From Musa acuminata AAA Group (Eukaryota > Streptophyta > Magnoliopsida > Zingiberales > Musaceae): a stretch of DNA of 64,000 bases. The notes below the pieces were generated by a model. That model did not search any database. It was not told where the DNA came from and saw nothing but the letters and a program-made list of their open reading frames with translations. Position 1 is the first letter of the stretch. Every line of letters begins with the position of its first letter. The stretch is taken from contig NC_088347.1 of assembly GCF_036884655.1 (NCBI RefSeq), forward strand, positions 12,286,501-12,350,500, read 5' to 3'. Made by a program: the position numbers and the translations under genes. This document shows positions 56,517 through 64,000 of the stretch, one piece after another.

Positions 56517-57278
56517 AAACATTAAAAGTCTAGGCCGGAGCAAGAAATAATGTTCTGCTCCTTGACTCTCAATGGTCAGAAACCAAGAATCAAAAAGGAA
56601 CTCGCAACGCTTAAGTAACAAGTGAAAGCTATGAAATCACAAATACGATACAATTACAAACATATGATATCCAAATTCACATACCCCCCTGATCTTCAAA
56701 ACCTGTTCATCTACGAATTAATTCTTGTAGAAACTAAATATGTCATGATCTTAAAAGGGACACCAAACAAACATACATATGCACGTTAAAAGATCTATCT
56801 TACAAAGAGCTTCTTCCTTAAATAAAAACTCATACGAAATCATGTAACAAACATCAATTGCTCTGAAACTCTCCTCAAGGCAAAGGCTCCCTAATCAAAT
56901 CATCCTAAGTACTCACCTGCTGCCGGCGGTGGCACCTCTCCAGCTGGCGGTTGCACCTCCAGCTATCACGGGTTGCCAGAGGTTGCACCGCTCCAGCCAG
57001 AGGTGCAACCGCCAGCAGCTCTGCCCTTTAAAATCACGCTAGGGCCGGCTAAGGAACCGACCCCAACTCACCCCCATTTCCTCCTCTACTCTTCCAAGTC
57101 TCCTCCATTCCCATTTCACTCCTCTAAGCCTTCCAAATACCTCCTATTTCGGAGCAAAACATCAAGAATCCTTCCTTCTCTTGAAGATTTCACAAAGGTA
57201 CTCTCTAAGAAGCTCTTAAATTCTGCTTTGTTCTTCATTTACTTTAGCTCATCATCATCCCTCTAAACAACAGTAGTA
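56517..57278 (+). other. Start of replacement segment in F: ORF leader
   Basis: Similarity to A's pol lasts about 30 bp past the gag stop (up to GAGCAAGAAA near 56548) and then ends at an inverted repeat, GGAGCAAGAA/TTCTGCTCC. At about 56925-57010 are GGTTGCACCGCTCCAGCC and AGGTGCAACCGCC words like those in F's own U3. A TTTAAAA sits near 57027, followed by a pyrimidine-rich, UTR-like stretch to the ATG at 57279. Confidence 0.6.
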
Positions 57279-58394
57279 ATGGGATCTAGAAGATCCTCAA
57301 GGGACAAGGGAAAGAGGAGAGTAGTAGAAGAGTTTGATCTCACTCTTTTTGATTCCAAAAACCATGCTGAAAAATTTCTCTCCTTCGAACTAAGAAGCAT
57401 CAATAAGGGAAAATACGTAGATCTGAATGAACTAAGAGATGTAGAGACTATCCATTGGTTTGCAAACCTAAATCTACTTCCCATCTTGCAGATCAACGAA
57501 CCCATTTATCCTAGACTAGTTAGATTGTTTTACAACAACATGCAAAAAGATGATGAAGAAAGGATATCAACCTATCTCTTAGGACAACACATCTCAATCA
57601 CTGATAGATTCATTTGTGATATGATAGGTATTCCCATGAAAAGCATAGGACTTTATTTCAAAGGATCATGGGATGAAAAAACTATTGAAACATCCTACGT
57701 TGAAGCCTTAGGAACAATCCTTGCCAATCCTAACATAGAATCTATTCCTAAAAGTTGTGAACATCTAATGCCCTTCAACACTAAGATACTTCATCATATC
57801 ATGACTAGTATAATTCTTCCTAAGCAATACCATCATGATGAAGTGAGTCAATTGGAATTAGGAATTATGTACCTAATCATGAAAGAACGTGACATTTGTC
57901 TTGGCTATCTGATCCAACAAAACATGTTGGAATTATCTACGAAAGATATGATGCTCCCATATGGTGGAATTATTACAAGAATAATGAAAGCTTACGACAT
58001 TCAAATACCACTAGAAGAAGAAGTAATGAAATCAGATAGATTCAGCATAATAAACAAAAATCTACTTCACCGACTAAGATGTCACTATAGAAACGGTAAC
58101 TGGGTTAGAATGCCTAGAAGAACTGATCCCCCTCAACCTGAACCTGAACCAGAGCCGGAAACCCCAGTCTTTAGGAGTACCCACTCTCCTCCGATCTGTC
58201 CCTTTGAGGAAACACATCCGGTTGAGCAAACTCACACATCATCCATCGAAGATATCGGGATTCGGATGGACCGATTTGAACAAAGACAAGAAAGGCTTGA
58301 ACTTCGACAAGATCAAATCCTAACCGAGCTGCAGCAAATCCATCGACAATTTGACTCTTTACTTAGGCACTTTAATCTTCCACCTCATGAATAA
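57279..58394 (+). CDS. Captured ORF, putative plant transposon-associated protein
   Basis: This 371-codon frame lies where pol should be. The N-terminus is basic (M-G-S-R-R-S-S-R-D-K-G-K-R-R). A globular domain of about 250 residues follows with Y-P-R-L-V-R-L-F-Y-N-N-M, G-Q-H-I-S-I-T-D-R-F-I and I-G-I-P. I relate this pattern, from memory, to the 'putative plant transposon protein' domain found in many plant repeats. A Pro/Glu linker (P-Q-P-E-P-E-P-E-P-E) and a C-terminal Q/R-rich heptad-like coiled coil (M-D-R-F-E-Q-R-Q-E-R-L-E-L-R-Q-D-Q) end the protein. No catalytic motif, zinc knuckle or transmembrane segment is recognised. The frame is fully open in a very young element. Function unknown; the family assignment is moderate confidence. 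Confidence 0.75.
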   Translation: MGSRRSSRDKGKRRVVEEFDLTLFDSKNHAEKFLSFELRSINKGKYVDLNELRDVETIHWFANLNLLPILQINEPIYPRLVRLFYNNMQKDDEERISTYLLGQHISITDRFICDMIGIPMKSIGLYFKGSWDEKTIETSYVEALGTILANPNIESIPKSCEHLMPFNTKILHHIMTSIILPKQYHHDEVSQLELGIMYLIMKERDICLGYLIQQNMLELSTKDMMLPYGGIITRIMKAYDIQIPLEEEVMKSDRFSIINKNLLHRLRCHYRNGNWVRMPRRTDPPQPEPEPEPETPVFRSTHSPPICPFEETHPVEQTHTSSIEDIGIRMDRFEQRQERLELRQDQILTELQQIHRQFDSLLRHFNLPPHE

Positions 58395-58893
58395 GCTTGT
58401 ATGAACATATGATGTTTTTGATATGACATGTTGTAAACTCCTTATGATATTCATGAAAGACTTTGTCTTTATGGTTACCTGATATGCTGTACATATGTTA
58501 CCCTGATATGGTTATCCTTGTTTGTGTAAGCATATTTGCAAACATCTCTTGTTGTTTATCTCGGTTTTTGCACTGAAACTAAAAAGGTTTAAAAAGCCTA
58601 TGCCTTGAAAAATATGAAGCAACATACCAATGTAAGTTGTTAAGTCAGCAGTATGACATTGATATGGTTGCTATTACTAATATGATTACTATGATATCAA
58701 ACAAAAATTTGCATCGTACGAGCTGATATCTCACCATGTGATGCAATGCTACAAAAATCTTGCTATGCAATATGATACAATGCTACACTTGCTGAAATAA
58801 AAATCTTGCTATGCAGTATGATACAATGCTACACTTGCTGAAATAAAAATCTTGGTAGAATACTGCACTTGAAATGATTGTGTTACTATATCA
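58395..58893 (+). other. Downstream part of replacement segment in F
   Basis: AT-rich, with TATGATATG-like words and a 46-bp direct repeat (AAATCTTGCTATGCA... starting 58755 and 58801). It looks like a 3' UTR or spacer and has no coding similarity. Confidence 0.55.
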
Positions 58894-59091
58894 AAAGCTT
58901 AACACTCAAAAATCAAACACATTGATATTAGACCTCACTCTATACGAGATCATGTCACTAATCATGATGTAACCATAGAGTTTATTGATACCAAACATCA
59001 ACTAGCTGATATCTTCACAAAACCCCTATGTGAAGAACAATTTGATTACATACGAAGAGAATTAGGAATGTTGATGTGTCCGAATACTTAA
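58894..59091 (+). pseudogene. RNase H C-terminal remnant of pol in element F
   Basis: The last 58 or so codons of pol are readable: K-H-I-D-I-R-P-H-S-I-R-D-H-V, F-I-D-T-K-H-Q-L-A-D-I-F-T-K-P-L, M-L-M-C-P-N-T-stop. They align with A at 18132-17953. There is no start or catalytic residue, so it marks the right boundary of the pol replacement rather than a gene. Confidence 0.9.
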
Positions 59092-59859
59092 ACTAGTTAA
59101 AATTATCTTTCGGATGTTATTACATGCCTTGACAACGCTTGATCAAATAACATGTTGCAAAATATGTGACAAATACTTTTAACCAAATGCATGTAAGAAG
59201 TTCATTTTTCGGGTTATATGCTAAAAATGGGATGTTCCCGTACACTCTTATGAAAACTCTTTGGAAAATGACTTTCCTCCGTCAAGCAAAAACAATAAAG
59301 AGATATATGTGTCATGACTTCCTTTATATGCTTGATAATGCTATCATGCTTTTTGTTGATGACAAAGGGGGAGAAACATATGAATTGATAAACACTATGT
59401 CATAACTGAACTGCCATAATCATATGTCATAGTTGCAAATACTTGAGTGATGCTATAAACAATGTTATGCCATCCTTGCATCACCAAGAGATATGTGAAC
59501 ATGTGCTATAGTTTGCATCATATCTTGATTTGATATTCTATAGAAAATGCAAACTTGCTAGAAAATCTCAAATGTAAGCATCATGTAAAAAGTCCTTCGT
59601 AGCTTTATATGATTACATGATGAATGGTTACAAACACTATCATACAAACTTGATGATGTATGTCATGCCTTGACATAATTCTTGAAGAGATACATCATGA
59701 TGGGCATCATGATGGGAGCATTGATAAGTTTAACTGATCTAACTTATCAATACGTCACTTGAATTCTTAGGTCTTGAATTCAAGGTTGACTTATCTCAAC
59801 TATGGCATATAGATAGGGGGAGTTAAGGACGACTCCTTTATCAATTGATTGTCATCATC
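59092..59859 (+). other. 3' non-coding region of element F
   Basis: It corresponds to 17000-17952 of A in reverse, including an internal PPT-like GATGACAAAGGGGGAGA (59353-59370). The 79-codon frame at 59166-59405 has no domain and I take it as chance. Confidence 0.75.
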
Positions 59860-59873
59860 AAAAAGGGGGAGAT
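59860..59873 (+). promoter_or_regulatory. Polypurine tract of element F
   Basis: AAAAAGGGGGAGAT immediately before the 3' LTR. Confidence 0.92.
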
Positions 59874-62084
59874 TGTTGAATCTCGGGTTTTGATGATGAA
59901 GTCAATTGTCATTTGTTATCTAATCTATGTGTTGAGATAAGTGTGCAGGATTAACTACGATAAGAGTAAGACAAGCAGCAGGAGTTGCCCCGGAGTCAAG
60001 ATCAGGATCACGTTGGGAGTTCGAGAGTTCGACGGAAGTTCGGACGGTCGTCGGAGGTTCAGAGAGAACAGATCCGAGAAGTCCAGAAGCTTGCCAAGCG
60101 AAGCTCGTCGGAACTCGCCAAGTGGATCGTCGCAAAGTCCAGGAGTATGCCGGATGTCCGCAGAAGGATCACCGAGGGTTATCGGTTGATCGACGGAAGT
60201 TTGCCGGAAACTCGCCGGAAGAAGCGATTGACGCATCGGAGCAAAGCTGCAGAAGTTGTCTTAGAGTTAATCGTAGTTAGCACGATGATTAAGCATGAAA
60301 ATGGGAGGTGATCCCATTAGCTTAATCTTGGGGCAATTGGGCCCCTGAAAAGATTCAAAGTGGGCCGAATGGAGTGAACCATTCGGACCCAGATTGCACC
60401 AGGAGGTGCAACCGCCCCAGCCAGGAGGTGCAACCGCCTGGGCTGTGGGGTTGGGAGGTGCAACTGCCCCAGCCAAGAGGTTGCACCGCCAGAGCTCAAG
60501 TTTCGAGCTCTGCCAGGCGATGCAACCACCGAGCTCAGTCTTCGAGCTCTAGCAGAGAGGTGCATCAGCCTGAGCTAAGTCTCGAGCTCTGCCAGGTGAT
60601 GCATTCACCAAGCTCAGTCTTCGAGCTCTGGCAGAGAGGTGCATCAGCCTGAGCTCAGTTTGGAGCTCTCCCAGGTGATGCAACCACCGAGCTCAGATTT
60701 CGAGCTCTGCCAGGTGATGCAACCACCAAGCTCAGTCTTCGAGCTCTGCCAGGTGATGCAACCATCGAGCTCAGTCTTCGAGCTCTGGCAGAGAAGAGCA
60801 ATCGGCTGAGCTCAGTCTTCGAGCTCTGCCAGGCGGTGCCACCTCTCCAGTTGAGAGGTGCAACCGCCTGATCCCAGAATTCTGGGATTTGATCGATTTG
60901 ATCGTTTTGAGCTCGAAGTTTGAATTGGGTTGGGGCCTATAAATACCCCACCCATTCAGCACTGAAAAGATACAGACCAATACCGAAATCTTGATCTTTT
61001 CTGTGATTCTAAGAGCTCAAAAGTGTTGTAAAGCCTTTAAGTCTCCTCCTTCTGTTCTTCAAGTTTTCAATTGTAAAGTGAGGAGAGAAAGGTCTGTAAA
61101 GGTTGTCTCCTAAGCCTGTCAAAAGGAGAGAAATTGTAAGAGGGAAGTTTGGCCTTCGCCCATTGAAGGAAGGCACCTAGTTGACGTCGGCAACCTCATC
61201 GGTGGAGGAAGCCAAAAGTGGAGTAGGTCAAGGCTGACCGAACCACTCTAAATCTCTGGTTTGCGTTTATTTTCAAGCACTTTATCATTACTGCAAACCT
61301 CCCTCATCACTACTGCTCTCTGCGCTTTCACGAACAAATTCTAAGTGCTGTTCTTCCAAATCTGCACTCAGACGTAAACTCGTATTTTCATACAGTACAG
61401 TTTACGTTTACGTTTGATTCTGCAGAACTGTTTTTCGTGCTTTTACGAACGAGCCTTTTTTGCAGTTTACGCTTACATTTTAATCCTATTAATAACTGCA
61501 ATCTGTCCTCTGTGATTTTACGAACGAGTTTCAACATTTAGACGCAAAACTGCATTCAGACGTAAATCGGCTTTCCTCGCTTAATCGTCAGATTTCAGTT
61601 CACGTTTACATCTTGATTTCAACTGCATACTGCCTTCTGCGAGTATACAAACGAGTTTCAAAGTTTAGACGTAAATCTGCGTTTAGACGTAAATCTGCGT
61701 TTAGACGTAAAACTGCGTTTAGACGTAAATCTGCGTTTAGACGTAAAACTGCGTTTAGACGTAAAACTGCGTTTAGACGTAAAACTGCGTTTAGACGTAA
61801 ATCTACGTTTAGACGTAAATCTGCGTTTAGACGTAAATCTGCATTTAGACGTAAATCTGAGTTTAGACGCAAAACTGCGCTTAGATGCAAAACTGCGCTT
61901 AGACGCAAAACTGCGCTTAAACGCAATCTGCGCTTAGACGCAAACTGCACCTAGATACAAACTGCGAATTTGCTTTTGCATCATAATAGTTTTTGAACGA
62001 ACGCAGCTTTTGGTTTTTAAATTAATATAAGATTTCCGCTGCACTAATTCACCCCCCCCCCTCTTAGTGCTCTCGATTCTAACA
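59874..62084 (+). repeat. 3' LTR of element F
   Basis: Near-identical to 52620-54882 but with one fewer ~54-bp unit in the GGAGGTGCAACCGCC block. TATA box at 60938-60945; 18-bp array at 61670-61952; terminal CTAACA followed by GATAT. Confidence 0.95.
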
Positions 62085-62089
62085 GATAT

Positions 62090-64000
62090 AATGATATAAT
62101 GAAAATGTTGAAAAATCTTGGTATCATGCTTAACGATTTTATAATTATGCATGGTGATTTGAAGTAACGATAATTTTTGGGTAATTTATACTTTATTTAG
62201 CTTGATGATTTTTATGATTTCATATTGATTTTCGATTATAAATAATGAAGCATGGCCTTTGTATGAAAGACTTGAACATGAAATCAATCACAAAATTTGG
62301 AACTAAAAGAACTTGAGCTATCTTTAATCTTATAGGAATCTATCTACGTTGCTTTCATTGAATTTTTCGAAAAGTGATTTTATTGATGATTTTAGATTCC
62401 TTTTCGTATGATTCGTTTTAATAATGAGATGATATACCCAATCGAATCATTTATCAATGTTTGTGACTTGAGATGTATTTTATATGAAGTATTTTTTCTT
62501 GATTCACATATGATTTACTTGTCTAAGAGAAGATTTATCCAAACGAATCTTGATTCTTGACATTAATAATTTGAGATTTATTTGAAATCAAGATATCTTA
62601 TTTGATCTCCTATGATTCTATTCGTTATTTACTAAAAAGGAGATTTGTCAAGATGAATCATTCATGAATTGATCTTTTCTATTAATATCTTTCATGTCAT
62701 GACTTTTATATGACTCCTTTGTAATTATGATTCGTATATCTCATTATATAATTAAATCATTGATGAAAAAAAAGGAGAGATTAATGAATCTATCTATCTT
62801 TTTTTATGAATCTCTTGAAAATTGTTTTGATAAATTGAATTTGAATAAGCTTTATCTAGATTTTTCGAGATTTATAACTTGAGATTTATTCTATATGAAT
62901 CAACATCTTTTAATCTCCTATGTTTCTTTTTGCTATTTATAAAAGAAGAGATATGTTAAAATAAATTATGTCTTTTGACATTCATGATTTGATATTAATA
63001 TCTTTCATATCATGATTTATTAATGATATTCCTTTGTATTCATAAATTGTATATCTATCACCAAATTAATTTTTTTTGTGATGACTTGAACATTTAAACT
63101 ATTATGTTCTTCCCTTCTTCTTTCTTGTTTGCAATGACAAAAGGGGAAAAGAAAATAGCTAGCATCTCAAGAGAACCAAATTTGTTAGATTAAATGATAA
63201 ACTTACAAATGTTAGATCACCCGAATGCATAAATTCTTCTTATACATTTTTCATATCATGATTTTGATTTCTCAAAATTTAGACTTGAATTTTCTTTATG
63301 AATCACGATTGTTTCCTTATCATTCCTTTTATATACAAAAGAAGAGATATGTCAAAAATCATGACTTGGTAATTCATTTTTTATGATTAGAATATTGATG
63401 TAAATTTGTTATTTATCTTTGTCATGCTTTGAAAATTATTGTAAAGGGAAAAAGAATTATAAAATTGTATTCTTCCCTTCTTTTTACAATGACAAAGGGG
63501 GAGATAAAATCTGCTAGCTTGCATGATGATATATTCAAGAAGAAGATAAATCTTGTTAGCTTGCACATTGCGAAGAGAGCAAAATTTGCTAGCTTGCTCA
63601 TCTCAAAAGAGAAGTAATGTTTGCTAACCTACACATTTCAAAGAAGATGTAAAAACATGCTATCTTGTACATTTCAAAAATTGCTAGCTCAAGATGCAAA
63701 ATTTGGAAACTTGCCCATTGCAAAAGGAAGAGAAACTCACTAGCTTGAATGTTCTAAAGTGCTGAAAATTTTGCTAAATAGCTAACCCTTCATGTCTCTA
63801 AAACTTGATAGTTGCACTTCTGCTTTTAGTTGATGACAAAGGGGGAGAAGTTATGATGATATGAGAATCATACATGGTAGGATGTAATATATTTTGATAT
63901 TTTTGATGCCATGATGATTTGAAATATTTATGATGATGCATGCAAAACTTATGATAATGATGCATACAATGCAATGATATACATATAATGTATTACAAAT
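62090..64000 (+). other. AT-rich interior of element D, to the window end
   Basis: About 1.9 kb with no coding domain. It contains several PPT-like words (near 63126, 63488 and 63831) and, at about 63505-63760, a degenerate repeat whose units contain GCTAGCTTGCACAT. The 62-codon frame at 63429-63617 spans these repeats and is not convincing. Confidence 0.65.
63505..63760 (+). repeat. Degenerate ~45-bp tandem repeats in element D interior
   Basis: Six or seven units of the type (A)TTTGCTAGCTTGCACATTTC followed by a purine run (AAAGAGAAGA). The units are diverged and of unequal length. Confidence 0.6.

Larger units (their letters stand above)
52620..62084 (+). mobile_element. Element F: very young non-autonomous SIRE-type element carrying an extra ORF
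   Basis: LTRs of 2263 bp (52620-54882) and 2211 bp (59874-62084) are flanked by a perfect GATAT (52615-52619, 62085-62089). Order: LTR, PBS, intact gag, replacement segment with a 371-codon ORF, RNase H tail remnant, 3' non-coding region, PPT, LTR. By eye the LTRs differ by about nine substitutions plus one repeat-unit difference, about 0.4%. Protease, integrase and most of RT are absent, so movement must have used proteins from an autonomous relative such as the A family. Confidence 0.95.
44491..64000 (+). mobile_element. Element D: SIRE-type gag-only element, interrupted by T and F
   Basis: LTR 44491-45820, PBS, a gag remnant split by T (45875-46421 and 51837-52364), then AT-rich interior (52365-52619 and 62085-64000) split by F. 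There is no pol. The 3' LTR is beyond the window. Confidence 0.75.

Noticed and set aside
56536..56566. Inverted repeat GGAGCAAGAA/TTCTGCTCC as a transcription terminator
   Set aside because: It is short and at a recombination junction in a eukaryotic element; bacterial-type terminators do not apply.
59166..59405. 79-codon frame downstream of the pol remnant in F
   Set aside because: Sits in the 3' non-coding region, contains the PPT-like word, and has no recognisable domain.

Overview
The window reads as plant nuclear heterochromatin. I see no host gene, tRNA or rRNA in 64 kb; almost every base can be placed in an LTR retrotransposon, a LINE, or the non-coding interior of one. Every readable primer-binding site matches the initiator tRNA-Met (TGGTATCAGAGC or a one-base variant), as is usual for plant Copia and Ty3/Gypsy elements. 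From memory, the mixture of element families resembles large monocot genomes, perhaps Musaceae/Zingiberales. That assignment is low confidence and rests on no search.

Left half (1-34677): a nest four levels deep. The outermost element, C, is a minus-strand SIRE-type Copia derivative with a gag remnant and an AT-rich interior. A 2.8 kb solo LTR (117-2937) sits in its interior. Its LTR is split by Ty3/Gypsy element B (5062-33958, target duplication AACTT). B is split inside its RNase H coding region by a minus-strand SIRE-type Copia element A (9223-32729, duplication ATAAG); the codons T-Y-D-K / E-M-L-A-I-V rejoin exactly across A. The two LTRs of A carry one insertion each: a 6 kb L1-type LINE with a classic 5' inversion (10607-16611) and a young Copia element G (about 23166-31717).

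Middle (34678-46421): a Copia gag fragment, then H, a minus-strand relative of G that lacks its 5' LTR, then a run of related SIRE-type LTR and gag units. The second of these units (LTR 44491-45820) begins element D, which runs to the window end.

Right half (46422-64000): D is interrupted by T, a nearly intact minus-strand Tnt1/Tork-like Copia element with a 1264-codon open frame (46422-51831), and by F (52620-62084). F is a very young non-autonomous SIRE-type element. It keeps 2.2 kb LTRs, PBS, PPT and an open 527-codon gag, but most of pol is replaced by a segment with an unrelated open 371-codon ORF, followed by a short remnant of the RNase H tail.

How the parts relate: A-type elements look like the former autonomous partners of F, C and D, since they share PBS, PPT, LTR ends and gag architecture. 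Two observations stand out: the gag-plus-captured-ORF element F, and an array of four stem-loops with a constant apical sequence but different outer stems in the untranslated leaders of G and H.
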